DNA of 64,000 bases from Methanomassiliicoccales archaeon LGM-RCC1 (GTDB lineage Archaea; Thermoplasmatota; Thermoplasmata; Methanomassiliicoccales; Methanomethylophilaceae). Each line of letters begins with the position of its first letter. Position 1 is the stretch's first letter. This document shows positions 24,841 to 34,903 of this stretch, piece after piece. The stretch is from positions 1 to 64,000 of the forward strand of contig CP115555.1 in NCBI GenBank assembly GCA_030168575.1, written 5' to 3'. The notes below the pieces were generated by a model. It saw nothing but the letters and a program-made list of their open reading frames with translations. It made no database searches and had not been told where the DNA came from. The translations under genes were made by a program, and so were the position numbers.

Positions 24841-24964
24841 TAGGGTGAAAAACGAATTCTTTAATTACTACCAGCTAACAACAGGATGTTCGACCGCTCT
24901 GGTGAAATCAGACATTTTGTCATCTACTACTGGAAAATCAGTCGAACAATCTTTTTATCCCCTG

Positions 24965-24981
24965 TTGGATGATATTACCAC
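24965..24981 (+). promoter_or_regulatory. TTGG-N9-CC operator-like site before cobN-1
   Basis: TTGGATGATATTACCAC ends 3 nt before the ATG of cobN-1 and about 10 nt after a TATA-like CTTTTTAT. It would cover the transcription start, as expected for a repressor site. It belongs to the 17-nt motif family seen through the locus. Confidence 0.5.
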
Positions 24982-24984
24982 CCG

Positions 24985-27900
24985 ATGCCCTCGGACGAAC
25001 CTGTCGATTCTTACAAGTCCAAAACATTCAGGATCGCCTATCTTTCGATCCATTCCACGGCACCGAAGATGCTGGAAGAATCCTGTCTGAAACTGAAGAA
25101 GGAACTCGGGATAGAGGTCTCCTTCAAAGGTTATACGAAAGAGGATTGTGAGGACGACCCCCTGATCTACGAGGACCTCTGCAGGAATACCTTGCACTGC
25201 GACTTGGTGCACATACGCTGCATGGGGGATCCGTGGAAATTCAGCAGATTCGACCGCTACTCCGAAGTACTCAGAAAATCCAAAGCGTTCATAGCGCCGG
25301 TCACCGGGAACATCGAAGTGGATATGCTCACAGAGGACCTTTACACAGGCACCATGGAGGAGCTCAAGGACCTGGAGACATACATCGTATACAAGTGTCC
25401 AGAGAACGACTTCCGCTTCCTTTGGTGGGCGGCAAGACACCTTGGCTTTACCGACAGGGAACCCCCGGGACCTGAACCCCATCCCGACCACGAGATATAC
25501 CACCACAGATATCCCGGGAAGATTGACACCATGGAATACCTGTCCGAGCTGGACAGATCCAAGATCACCGTCGGGATGGTGTTCGCCGACAGTCAGAAGG
25601 TCTATGACAACACCAAGTACATCGATATGCTGACCGACATGCTGGAGGAACGCGGGATGCAGACAATCCCCGTATCGAGCTCTTTCGCATGCACAAGGAG
25701 ACCCGGCGGTACGGAGAGCATCTTTCGCACATACTTCATGGATGAGAACGGCCCGATTGTGGACGTCATAATCTCGCTGACCGCATACTCCAATATCAAC
25801 AGGGCCGACGGGGTCATCCCCAACATAGACGAGGAGAGCTGCCTGCGCAGGCTGTTGGACGTGCCCGTCATATTCGGCATGGCCTACCACAACTCCTTCC
25901 TGGACTTCGAGATGGAGAAGACCGGCATGAGGAAATCAGATTTCGGAGCCAACGTGATATATCCGGAACTGGACGGTAATATTCTCGGACCGCCCGTATC
26001 TTTCACATCTAAGGAGAAGCCGAAGATCAACCAGCCCATCCCCGAGAGGATGGATCATCTCTGCCGTCTCACCGAGGCTTGGGGGAAACTGAGGAGGAAA
26101 CCGGTAACCGAGAGGAAGGTCGCAATTATGATGTGGCAGTCCCGCCCCAATTCGGGCATGATCGGCTCTGCCGCCAGCCTGGACACCGTGGAGAGCGTCT
26201 CTGACATACTGAAGAGGATGAGGGACCTCGGATACAGGGTAGATAGCTGTCCGTCCCAGGGGAGGGAGTTAATCGACGAGATCCTGGACAACATCACCAA
26301 CGATCTCGACAACCAATCTTTGGAAACTGTGAGGAAGAAGGCCGTCGACCTTGTGTCAAGGGAAGACTATATCAGGGATTACGACCAGATTCCAAAATGG
26401 GACAGGATGATGACCGAGAGGTCCTGGGGGGAACCCGTCGGAGAGCTCATGACCGACAGAGGGAAGATAATCATCCCAGGCCTGATGAAGGGCAACGTTT
26501 TCGTCTGCTACCAGCCGATGAGGGGCTGGGCTGAGAACATGGAGCAGAACATCCACGACCCCATGCTGTTCACCCAGCACCAGTACAATGCCTACTACTG
26601 GTGGATCAAGAACGTGTTCAAGGCGGACATGATATTCCACATGGGCACCCACGGGACCCTGGAATGGCTCCCCGGACTGAACGTGGGCCTTTCCGAGAAA
26701 TGCAATCCGGATTATGTGCTCGATGCGGTCCCCAACGTCTATCCGTACATCGTAAACGACCCGGGAGAGGGTGTGCAGGCCAAGAGGAGGGCGGAATCGG
26801 TGCTGATCGGGCATATGCCCCCAACCATGGCCCGTGCCGATTCACATGGGGAGCTGATGGAGATAGAGGTCCAGCTCCAGGATTACTTCAAGTACCGTGG
26901 CAGCGCATCCGATGTGATGAAGACAGAGCTGGTGAGGCAGATCTACGAAGCGGTGAAAACCAACAATCTGCTGAAAGACCTCGGTCTGGATGGGGATGAC
27001 GATCCGGGACCGGAAGGATTCGCCGACCACATCATCGATCTACATCAGTACCTGGAGGATGTCCAGGAGACGCTGGTCAGGGCCGACCTGCACATCATTG
27101 GCAGAGAACCCAAAGGGGACCACTTCGACGAGATGGTCTATTCGCTTTCAAGATTGGACAACGGCGATATCAGATCCCTGAGGGATGCATTCTCGGAGAA
27201 TCAGGGCGTGGACCTCCAGGCGGCCATAGACGATCCGTCCGGAGAACAGACTGACGGCGAGCTGAATGCAGTCACGGTGAGCAGGATCGACGGAGAGGAA
27301 AGGGAATTCATCCAGAAGCTCAGGACTGAATTCAATTATGATACGGAGAAGGCCAAATCATACCTTCTGGACAGATACGGGAAGGTCTCCGAAGACCTCT
27401 CCGAATCCGTAAGGTATGTCTGCGAGAGGATCGTGCCCAACATCCGCAGGATGAGCTACGAGCTCGACCACATGATGGATGCGGTGGACGGCAGGTTCGT
27501 CATCCCCGGACCGTCGGGAGCACCGACGCGCGGAAGCGCTGACATCCTCCCCATGGGAAGGAACTTCTACAGCCTTGATCCGGAGAAGGTCCCCACCAAG
27601 ACCTCATGGGAGATCGGGAAGAGAATGGCCGACCAGATGATCGAGCGCTTCGTTTCCGACAAGGGGACCTATCCGAGGGAGGTCGGGATAGTCATCTGGG
27701 CGACGGACATGATGAAGACCGGCGGAGACGATGCCGCATACATCCTCTGGCTCCTGGGAGTGAAACCCGTATGGTCGAAAATGGGCGGGCAGGTCGTGGA
27801 CCTGGAGGTCATACCGGTCAAGGAACTCGGCAGGCCCCGTGTCGATGTAACCCTGAACATAACTGGACTGTTCAGGGACACGTTCCCGGCGACGATAGAT

Positions 27901-28767
27901 CTTCTAGACGATGCGGTGAAGATGGTGGCGGCACTGGACGAATCCGATGAGGAGAACGCCCTTGCGGCCAACCTGAGGAAGGATATCGTGGAGGATGTCC
28001 TGAACGGCATGTCCCCCGATGAGGCTCGCGCCAGGAACTCCGTGAGGATATTCGGAGAAGCACTGGGGACCTACGGGACCGGTGTAGGCAGACTGATCGA
28101 GACCGGCAAATGGGATGAGACGAAGGACCTAGCCGACATGTATGCCGCACTGTGCAGCTACGGCTACTCCAAAGGCGAATACGGCAAACCCATGAAGAAC
28201 GAGTTCATGAGACGTTTCGGAAAGGTCGAGGCTACGATCAAGAACGCTCCGACCAGGGAGATCGACATCCTGGACATCGACGACGTCTACCAGTACCTCG
28301 GAGGGATGAACTCCTTCGTAAGGACCTACGGAAGACAGGATGCCCTGACATATATGGGAGACAATTCCGACCCGAAGAAGACCAGGATCCGCAGCACCCA
28401 GGAGGAGCTGCGTTTCCTCTTTAGATCAAAGGTCACCAATCCCAAGTTCAACAATGGCCTGATGGAACACGGATACCGCGGTGCATCCGAGATGGCCAAG
28501 ATCACCGAGTATACCATGGCCTGGGGGGCGACCTCGGGCATTACCGAGGACTGGATGTACGAATCCCTTGTGGACACTTACCTGAGGGACAGGAACGTCC
28601 ACGACTGGATGGACGATGTGAATCCGTATGCGGTGATGAACATCCTGAACACCCTTATGGAAGCCATCAACAGAGGTCTTTGGGATGCCACTCAGGAATA
28701 CCGGGATCTCCTCGAGGAGATGTACATCGATGCCGAGGAGAGGATCGAGGAACTCACCGACAAATGA
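24985..28767 (+). CDS. cobN: CobN/BchH-type chelatase large subunit, copy 1
   Basis: 1260 residues, full length for CobN. In characterised systems CobN or BchH binds the tetrapyrrole and inserts Co or Mg with an AAA+ I/D motor. Family blocks are present: HDPMLFTQHQYNAYYWW, then HMGTHGTLEWLPG near residue 552, NDPGEGVQAKRRAESVL, PGPSGAPTRGSADILPMG and WATDMMKTGGDDAAYI. It differs from copies 2 and 3 in having GA in place of GC in the PSG-PTRG motif and an extra N-terminal stretch. It stands alone as a transcription unit with its own operator-like site. Methanogens insert Co by CbiX/CbiK and Ni by CfbA, so the substrate of this paralogue is open. Confidence 0.85.
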   Translation: MPSDEPVDSYKSKTFRIAYLSIHSTAPKMLEESCLKLKKELGIEVSFKGYTKEDCEDDPLIYEDLCRNTLHCDLVHIRCMGDPWKFSRFDRYSEVLRKSKAFIAPVTGNIEVDMLTEDLYTGTMEELKDLETYIVYKCPENDFRFLWWAARHLGFTDREPPGPEPHPDHEIYHHRYPGKIDTMEYLSELDRSKITVGMVFADSQKVYDNTKYIDMLTDMLEERGMQTIPVSSSFACTRRPGGTESIFRTYFMDENGPIVDVIISLTAYSNINRADGVIPNIDEESCLRRLLDVPVIFGMAYHNSFLDFEMEKTGMRKSDFGANVIYPELDGNILGPPVSFTSKEKPKINQPIPERMDHLCRLTEAWGKLRRKPVTERKVAIMMWQSRPNSGMIGSAASLDTVESVSDILKRMRDLGYRVDSCPSQGRELIDEILDNITNDLDNQSLETVRKKAVDLVSREDYIRDYDQIPKWDRMMTERSWGEPVGELMTDRGKIIIPGLMKGNVFVCYQPMRGWAENMEQNIHDPMLFTQHQYNAYYWWIKNVFKADMIFHMGTHGTLEWLPGLNVGLSEKCNPDYVLDAVPNVYPYIVNDPGEGVQAKRRAESVLIGHMPPTMARADSHGELMEIEVQLQDYFKYRGSASDVMKTELVRQIYEAVKTNNLLKDLGLDGDDDPGPEGFADHIIDLHQYLEDVQETLVRADLHIIGREPKGDHFDEMVYSLSRLDNGDIRSLRDAFSENQGVDLQAAIDDPSGEQTDGELNAVTVSRIDGEEREFIQKLRTEFNYDTEKAKSYLLDRYGKVSEDLSESVRYVCERIVPNIRRMSYELDHMMDAVDGRFVIPGPSGAPTRGSADILPMGRNFYSLDPEKVPTKTSWEIGKRMADQMIERFVSDKGTYPREVGIVIWATDMMKTGGDDAAYILWLLGVKPVWSKMGGQVVDLEVIPVKELGRPRVDVTLNITGLFRDTFPATIDLLDDAVKMVAALDESDEENALAANLRKDIVEDVLNGMSPDEARARNSVRIFGEALGTYGTGVGRLIETGKWDETKDLADMYAALCSYGYSKGEYGKPMKNEFMRRFGKVEATIKNAPTREIDILDIDDVYQYLGGMNSFVRTYGRQDALTYMGDNSDPKKTRIRSTQEELRFLFRSKVTNPKFNNGLMEHGYRGASEMAKITEYTMAWGATSGITEDWMYESLVDTYLRDRNVHDWMDDVNPYAVMNILNTLMEAINRGLWDATQEYRDLLEEMYIDAEERIEELTDK

Positions 28768-28803
28768 CGTCGGTCACATATACCCCTAATTGAATTACCA
28801 GGC

Positions 28804-29466
28804 ATGGCAGGTCACATTCACAACCTCGTCTCCATGACAGGTCCGTCGACGGCTATCCAAGAGATACTGTACGGATTCATCATGGCGCTGATATTCGTGA
28901 ATGCCGCCAGCTTCGGTTTCCTTACATTCTCGGGTCCGGTCGAGTTCGTGCTGGTGATCTTGGGCATGAATGCCACCTGGGGAATCATCGATGCAATCAT
29001 CTTCTATTACATGGCGGAGTTCGACCAACGCGGTTACAAGAAGATAATATCGGGCGATACCGAACTCAGCAGGGATCAGAGACGGGAGATGCTTGTGAGC
29101 GAGTTCAGCGGTACACCCCTGGATGTCCTTCCCGACGATGAGAAGGAAAGAATTTGCGAAGGACTGCTCGACAGGAAGCTGGAATCCGATGAGGAGTTCC
29201 GCGAGAGCAAGAAGGAGTACCTGATGAGCTCCATCGGATGCGTCATATTCAGTTTGTTGACGGTCATCCCCTTCGCCGTGACGATACTCCTGATAGAGGA
29301 TTTCCAACAGGCTCTTCTGGCATCCAAGATACTCGCATCGGCGATCCTGTTCTTCGTCGGTTATGAGCTTGGCCCTCGCATCGGTGTCAACAGGTACGTG
29401 ACCGGCGTGTTCCTGATGGGCATGTCCCTCATAATCGCCATAATCTCCACATTCACTGGCGGATGA
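28804..29466 (+). CDS. VIT1/CCC1-like integral membrane protein
   Basis: 220 residues with two hydrophobic helices near the N-terminus, a charged helical middle (ELSRDQRREMLVSEFSG), and three helices at the C-terminus ending TFTGG. This split layout is that of the VIT1/CCC1 iron-manganese transporter family, and NATWGIIDAIIFYYMAEFDQ is at the place of its first functional loop. The canonical GxxDG motif is absent, so the assignment is tentative. It lies 36 nt after cobN-1 on the same strand, which would suit a metal-handling role. Confidence 0.5.
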   Translation: MAGHIHNLVSMTGPSTAIQEILYGFIMALIFVNAASFGFLTFSGPVEFVLVILGMNATWGIIDAIIFYYMAEFDQRGYKKIISGDTELSRDQRREMLVSEFSGTPLDVLPDDEKERICEGLLDRKLESDEEFRESKKEYLMSSIGCVIFSLLTVIPFAVTILLIEDFQQALLASKILASAILFFVGYELGPRIGVNRYVTGVFLMGMSLIIAIISTFTGG

Positions 29467-29467
29467 T

Positions 29468-31279
29468 TCAATCATCGTTCTCGAACTGGGAGTGATACAG
29501 GTCTGCGTACACCCCGCCCCTGCTCAGCAGCTCATAGTGCGTTCCCTTCTCGGCGATGTTTCCGTCCTTCATGACCAGGATGATGTCCGCGTTGCGTACG
29601 GTGGACAGCCTGTGGGCTATGACGAAGCATGTCCTCCCGTGCATCATCGAATCGATGGCATTCTGGATGACGACCTCGGTACGGGTGTCGACCGAACTGG
29701 TCGCCTCGTCGAGTATCAGCATCGGGGAACGGTCCACAAGGGCGCGGGCGATGCATATCTGCTGTCTCTGACCTTCCGACAGCGAGCTCTTAGAACCTAT
29801 CCTGGTCTCCAATCCGTCGGGAAGGGTACAGATGAACTGATCCAAACCAACCTTCCTACACGCCTCCATGACATCGTCCTCGGTCGCTTCCGAGCAGTAG
29901 GCAATGTTTTCCCTTATCGTGCCCTCGAACAGCCAAGTGTCCTGAAGGACCATGCAGAACAGATCGTGCACATCACTGCGTGTCATATCCTTAACGGACA
30001 CACCGTCAACCAGGATGTCCCCGCTGCTGGGCTCGTAGAACCTCATCAGGAGGTTGACGGTCGTGGTCTTCCCCGCGCCGGTGGCACCGACTATGGCTAC
30101 CTTCTGGCCAGGCTCTATGACAGCAGAGAACCCCTTGATCGTATCCACGCCGTCGAAGTAACCGAAATGAACATCCCTGAACTCCACTTTGCCCCTGATC
30201 TCCTTGGGCACTGTTCCCGCCGTGTCGGCAGCCATCTCTTCCGAGTTCAGGAACTCCTCTATCCTCTCCGCACCTGCTCCGGCGGCCTGCATGTTGCCTA
30301 GGGAATGAGCTATCATGTCCAGGGGACCCATGAACATCTTGACGTACAGTATGAATGCGACGACCACGCCTATGGTGATCTCCCCCTCGATGACCATGAC
30401 CGAACCGACTATGCACACGGCCACATAGCCCAGATTACCGAAGAACTGCATTATGGCGGGAAGCAGACCCATGGTGACCTCGGAACGGAAACCGCTGGCC
30501 CTCAGAGATTCGTTAATGCCATCGAAGGTTTCCTTGTTCTTCTCCGAAGCCGAATAAGCCAGCACCATATCGTGGGTGCTGTACAGCTCGGAGATCAATC
30601 CGTACATCTTGCCGATGTTCTTCTGCTGGTTGCGGTAGTACTTCTGAGTGTACTTGACTATGAGGGCGCTGACGATCATGCCCCCGGAGGCTGCGATGAT
30701 GGAGACGAAAGCGAGCTTCAGGTCGGTGACCAGCATCATGAACAGACACACGAAGAACAGGATTATCCCGTGTGCGAAGATGGGGAGACTCCTGGCCAAT
30801 GCGGAACCGACGGTGTCGGCATCGTTGGTGAATCTGCTCATCACATCGCCCTTCCTGCAGTTATCATAGAAGCGCAGCGGAAGGCGTTCCATCTTTCTCT
30901 CCAGATCCGACCTCATGTTCTTTGCCACGGTCTGCGCTATACCGGCCATCCAATACTGGCGGGCATACATGGCCAGAGAGCCGGAGAGGTAAAGGAGCAA
31001 CGCGATAAGACCATTGACGGAAACGCTGTCCAGATCTATCGAACCGGTGTACAGGCCGTCTGATATCAGGTCGGTTATGTTCCCGACGAATTCAGGAGCT
31101 ATGGCGGTGAGGGCCGACTCCAGGAACACCATGAACATGGCCAGGAAGAACAGCCCTCTGGCCTCGTAGACGTACCCGAGGATCATCCTCCAGGCATTCC
31201 TCATCGATTTGGGCGTATCCTTACGGACGCCCCCCTTCTCCGAGTACCCTCCTGTGAGCAACGGGACGCGTCCGCTCAT
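29468..31279 (-). CDS. ABC exporter half-transporter (ATPase plus permease), subunit 2
   Basis: 603 residues: an N-terminal six-helix type IV exporter domain and a C-terminal ATPase. The ATPase is canonical: Walker A GATGAGKTTT, signature LSEGQRQQICIARAL, Walker B LILDEATSSVD with the catalytic Glu, and the H-loop FVIAHRLST. Its start overlaps the stop of the next half-transporter (ATGA), and together they form a heterodimer. Such pairs export lipids, drugs or peptides; the substrate here is unknown. The 3' end meets the VIT-like gene tail to tail. Confidence 0.92.
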   Translation of the reverse strand: MSGRVPLLTGGYSEKGGVRKDTPKSMRNAWRMILGYVYEARGLFFLAMFMVFLESALTAIAPEFVGNITDLISDGLYTGSIDLDSVSVNGLIALLLYLSGSLAMYARQYWMAGIAQTVAKNMRSDLERKMERLPLRFYDNCRKGDVMSRFTNDADTVGSALARSLPIFAHGIILFFVCLFMMLVTDLKLAFVSIIAASGGMIVSALIVKYTQKYYRNQQKNIGKMYGLISELYSTHDMVLAYSASEKNKETFDGINESLRASGFRSEVTMGLLPAIMQFFGNLGYVAVCIVGSVMVIEGEITIGVVVAFILYVKMFMGPLDMIAHSLGNMQAAGAGAERIEEFLNSEEMAADTAGTVPKEIRGKVEFRDVHFGYFDGVDTIKGFSAVIEPGQKVAIVGATGAGKTTTVNLLMRFYEPSSGDILVDGVSVKDMTRSDVHDLFCMVLQDTWLFEGTIRENIAYCSEATEDDVMEACRKVGLDQFICTLPDGLETRIGSKSSLSEGQRQQICIARALVDRSPMLILDEATSSVDTRTEVVIQNAIDSMMHGRTCFVIAHRLSTVRNADIILVMKDGNIAEKGTHYELLSRGGVYADLYHSQFENDD

Positions 31280-33027
31280 AACTCATCACCTGTTCTCTGG
31301 GATTCAGCGATCTCCCTGTAGAGGGCGCAGCCGTCAAGCAGCTCCTCGTGGGTACCCTGACCTACGATCCGTCCCTTATCCAGGACGATGATCCTATCCG
31401 CACCACGGGCAGTGCCGATCCTCTGTGTAACAAGGACCACCGTGGAACCTTCGGTACGTCTCTTGAGCCTGCGCCTCACCTCCAGATCGGTACGGAAATC
31501 TATGGCTGAGAAACAGTCGTCGAAGACGTAGATCTCCGGACCTTTGCAAATGGCCCTCGCGATAGCGACCCTCTGCTTCTGTCCTCCTGAGATGTTCCTT
31601 CCCTCCTCGGACAGGTTAATGCCCAATCCTCCCGAGTCCTCGATGAAATCCTTAATACAGGCGGTTTCCAGAGCTGACCATATGTCATCATCCGTGCGGT
31701 TCTCGGATCCCTTGCCATAATTGACATTGTCCCTTACGGATCCGGACAGGATGGTGGGCCTCTGAGAGACGTACCCTATCTTGGAACGCAGTGAATCCAG
31801 ATCGTACTCCTTCACATCGATTCCGTCGACTAGGACCTTTCCTTCATTGCAATCGTAGAATCTCGGTATGAGGTTCATAAGCGATGTCTTGCCGCATCCC
31901 GTTGCACCGATCACCGCCACCGTCTCACCGGGATTCACATCGAAACTGATTCCGCTGAGGACATCCGCTGATGACCCCATGTAACGGAAGCTCACATCCC
32001 TGAAGGAAATGGATCCTTTCCTATCGCCATCGGTCACCGTACCTCCGACGATCGTCAGATCGGTATCCAAGACCTCGAAGATACGGTCGAGGGATGCCTG
32101 GGCCCTCGGGAACACATTGAATATCTGCACCATTGTACGGAACCCGTTCAGGGCCAGTATGGCATATGTCGAGAACACGATCATCTCCGAGAACAGCTCA
32201 AGGCGGAGGGGCTCCGAGGATGTCCCGGCTATTATGAATGCTCCCAACCAGTAGATGGTCATGGCCAGGCCGTTCCTTATGAAACCGTTCATGGGCACGT
32301 TGAAACCCATGATCCTAGCTGCACGGATGTGGTTCTGTGTCAGAGCATCGTTGGCAGCTTCGAACTTGTCCCTCTCGAGATCGTCCGCATTGTACGCCCT
32401 GATGACCCTCTGTCCGGTCAGCATCTCCATGGTCACGGCATTGATCCCGTCGTTCAGTTTCTGCACCTTCCTGTACAGAGGTGCTGTGAGGCGGAGTATG
32501 GTGATGACCAGCAGGATCATCGCGAATATGGATATCACCGTGGCCACGGTCCAGGTCATATCGCTCTGACTTATCCTGAGGATCGCCCATATGGAGATGA
32601 TCGGCGCCCTGATGAGCGATTCCAATGCGACTCCGATGAAATCCTGTACCTGCTTGACATCATTGGTGGAACGTGTGATCAGACTGTAAGTGGAGATCCT
32701 GTCGATCTCCGACAGGGAGAACTTCTGGACGTGATCGAACTCGGCCTGACGGATGGTCTTAGCGGTCGATGATGATATCCATCCCACGGTACTGCTGACA
32801 AGCAACCCGATGATCAACGTGGCAACGGCACAACCTACCATGGCGAACGACTTCTCAAGGACCTCCTCCGACGTCCCGTGAGATGTGATGACATCCGTGA
32901 TGGCCGCCATGTAGTTTGGTATCTCCAATTCGAACCATACCTGCAGGACTATCATCAGGACCACTAGAACAGAAAGGGCCCATTCCGTCCTGCGGAAGAA
33001 TCTGACGAAGGAGAATATACCGCTCAA
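31276..33027 (-). CDS. ABC exporter half-transporter, subunit 1 (degenerate ATP site)
   Basis: 583 residues with the same domain order as its partner. Walker A is GATGCGKTSL and the signature ISGGQKQRVAIARAI. Walker B reads YVFDDCFSAID, so the catalytic Glu is Asp, and the H-loop is Gln in VLVTQRIGT. Heterodimeric exporters of the TM287/288 type have one such degenerate site. It is the first gene of the two-gene unit. No metal-locus operator was seen upstream, so it may not belong to that regulon. Confidence 0.92.
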   Translation of the reverse strand: MSGIFSFVRFFRRTEWALSVLVVLMIVLQVWFELEIPNYMAAITDVITSHGTSEEVLEKSFAMVGCAVATLIIGLLVSSTVGWISSSTAKTIRQAEFDHVQKFSLSEIDRISTYSLITRSTNDVKQVQDFIGVALESLIRAPIISIWAILRISQSDMTWTVATVISIFAMILLVITILRLTAPLYRKVQKLNDGINAVTMEMLTGQRVIRAYNADDLERDKFEAANDALTQNHIRAARIMGFNVPMNGFIRNGLAMTIYWLGAFIIAGTSSEPLRLELFSEMIVFSTYAILALNGFRTMVQIFNVFPRAQASLDRIFEVLDTDLTIVGGTVTDGDRKGSISFRDVSFRYMGSSADVLSGISFDVNPGETVAVIGATGCGKTSLMNLIPRFYDCNEGKVLVDGIDVKEYDLDSLRSKIGYVSQRPTILSGSVRDNVNYGKGSENRTDDDIWSALETACIKDFIEDSGGLGINLSEEGRNISGGQKQRVAIARAICKGPEIYVFDDCFSAIDFRTDLEVRRRLKRRTEGSTVVLVTQRIGTARGADRIIVLDKGRIVGQGTHEELLDGCALYREIAESQRTGDEL

Positions 33028-33126
33028 ACTACCGTCAACAACCTAAGACCTCCATGATGTTAAATCCTCCTCCGTTCGACAAAAGAGACCCTTATCGGTA
33101 AATACGGATAAACCCATCCGAACCTT

Positions 33127-33594
33127 ATGACAGATGTCAAGTCCGAGGAGTTCAGGAGGTTCATCCTGGAGAACAGGGAGATAATAGAGAGGATTCTGAA
33201 GGATGATCTGAAGGAGTCCAAGCAGAAGACCGAGGAGTTCGTCGATGAGAACCTCGACCGCGCTAAGGCAAAAGCCATGGACATCAGCGACGGCATCTTC
33301 AAGATCGTCGGGGACGACGATGTCCAAAAGCATTTCATCACCGGATGTCTGGAATTCCTTCATTTCTTCGAAGCAGTAATCAACGCGGCACCGCTATCGC
33401 CCGAGGCGAGGGAATTCGTAGATAAAGTGGAGGAGACCCGCGACAAGACCGTGCGCAACGTGGTCAAAACCGGTGCGGACGACCTCGTTCAGAACATCCC
33501 CGTCAAGGAAGTCAAGCCCAGGAAGGCCCCCGCCAAGAAGGCGAAGCCCAAGGCTGAGAGCATCAAGATAAACGACGTCAAGAAGAAGGCATAA
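33127..33594 (+). CDS. uncharacterised coiled-coil protein with Lys-rich tail
   Basis: 155 residues. The N-terminal 70 residues are strongly helical and charged (RRFILENREIIERILKDDLK). A hydrophobic helical patch (FITGCLEFLHFFEAVINAAP) follows, and the end is rich in Lys, Pro and Ala (PRKAPAKKAKPKAE), like nucleic-acid-binding tails. No membrane helix, signal or known domain. It is divergent from the ABC exporter unit and tail to tail with the isochorismatase-like gene. Function unknown. Confidence 0.65.
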   Translation: MTDVKSEEFRRFILENREIIERILKDDLKESKQKTEEFVDENLDRAKAKAMDISDGIFKIVGDDDVQKHFITGCLEFLHFFEAVINAAPLSPEAREFVDKVEETRDKTVRNVVKTGADDLVQNIPVKEVKPRKAPAKKAKPKAESIKINDVKKKA

Positions 33595-34146
33595 TCACTT
33601 CTTCTTGTGGATCTCCAGGTTCTCTTCGAGTTCCTGGAGGTCGTACGTCTTACACAGTCCGTAGACCAGCTCTATCATGTCTTCTTTGTTGCTTATCAGG
33701 CCGTCCCTCATCATGTAAGGCGAGACTTCCTTATCGAAGGCTCCCCAATATGTGGCCACGACACAGTGCTGGGCAAACATCCCCATGATAAGAGCCGCAT
33801 CACAATCGTTCTTCAGAATGACGTCGGAGAGGTTGGTGTTATTGAATGAGTTCATGTGATACTTCCTCACGACAAAATCCGAATCCTTGATCTCGAAACC
33901 GTCCAGGAGCTGCATGGCATCATCGGTGATACCTTCCATACAGGTAGGACCCTCGTATAGGATCCAGATCACAGGCCTGCCGGCCTCCCTGAACATATCG
34001 ATGACTTTCTTCATGGTCTCGGTATGGAGTTTGGCTGATTCCAGAGTGGAATCGTCCGCCCCGATGATGAACTTCTTCTGGACATCAACGATGACCAGTG
34101 CCAATTTCCTGTCCTTCTTATCTACAGGCTTCATCGATTCCGACAT
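33595..34146 (-). CDS. isochorismatase-family cysteine hydrolase
   Basis: 183 residues from ATG 34146, preferred over GTG 34155 because GAGGTGA lies 5 nt before it. The Asp-Lys-Cys triad is placed as in the family: ALVIVDVQKKFI, VVRKYHMNSFNNTNL and GMFAQHCVVATYW. The family includes nicotinamidases, isochorismatases and other amidases, and the exact substrate cannot be told. It is the last gene of the long unit that begins with chlI. Isochorismatase would hint at a catechol metallophore, but no other such biosynthesis gene is present. Confidence 0.85.
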   Translation of the reverse strand: MSESMKPVDKKDRKLALVIVDVQKKFIIGADDSTLESAKLHTETMKKVIDMFREAGRPVIWILYEGPTCMEGITDDAMQLLDGFEIKDSDFVVRKYHMNSFNNTNLSDVILKNDCDAALIMGMFAQHCVVATYWGAFDKEVSPYMMRDGLISNKEDMIELVYGLCKTYDLQELEENLEIHKKK

Positions 34147-34156
34147 GTCATTCACC

Positions 34157-34903
34157 TCAGCATTTGTTACTCTTTATCAAATAATAGCATATTGCGAACA
34201 GCGCCACCGTATAGACCGCGATGATGAATATCGAGTCCATGCCGACCGTGTAGTCGGGGAGCATTATGCCTCTCATCACCATGCTCACATGCGTAAGAGG
34301 CAGAGCGTAGATCACCGCGGCAGCGAAATCTGGCAGCGCACTGGCATCGAACAGCGTGCCGCACAGGAAAGTCATCGGTATGATCACGATGCTGGTAAAA
34401 AGAGAGAGATTCTGCGTCTTGTTTGTCAGCATTCCCGCCAGCAATCCGAGGAGCGAGAACATGAGACTTCCCACGATGATCAGTACGAATATCCACGGAC
34501 TGATCACCACCTCCGGCGACAGGAGCCGACTGACCACCAGAAGGATGGTGCAGCTTATGAGCGCCCTCGCCACTCCCTGTATGGTCTTCCCCAGGATTAT
34601 GGCAGATATATGCAGCGGGCATAGCAGGAGCTCGTCGAAGCTCATGTAGAACAGCCTCTGGACGAGAATTTTCATGGACACGGTGCTGAACGTTGCGGAC
34701 AGAGTCGTCATGGCGATGATTCCGGGTATGATGTACTTGACATACCCTGCCGGATCCTCCATGCTCCCTCCCACTCCGAAACCGAATGCGAGCAGATACA
34801 ACAGCGGCCCTACGAGCGATGAGAGCAGAACCTCGATGAGATTGCCCTTCATGTACACCAGGTCACCCCAGGCAACACGGTAGGTCTCGTCGATCACACT
34901 CAT
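34157..34903 (-). CDS. ABC-2 type permease (system B)
   Basis: 248 residues with six predicted membrane helices, in the ABC-2 family (LLSSLVGPLLYLLAFGFGVG; PMTFLCGTLFDASALPDF; YALPLTHVSMVMRGIML). It is translationally coupled to the ATPase upstream (ATGA). It is the close paralogue of the permease at 35761 and of 62091. ABC-2 systems usually export, and the substrate is unknown. The position after cobN-2 suggests export or efflux tied to tetrapyrrole or metal handling. Confidence 0.88.
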   Translation of the reverse strand: MSVIDETYRVAWGDLVYMKGNLIEVLLSSLVGPLLYLLAFGFGVGGSMEDPAGYVKYIIPGIIAMTTLSATFSTVSMKILVQRLFYMSFDELLLCPLHISAIILGKTIQGVARALISCTILLVVSRLLSPEVVISPWIFVLIIVGSLMFSLLGLLAGMLTNKTQNLSLFTSIVIIPMTFLCGTLFDASALPDFAAAVIYALPLTHVSMVMRGIMLPDYTVGMDSIFIIAVYTVALFAICYYLIKSNKC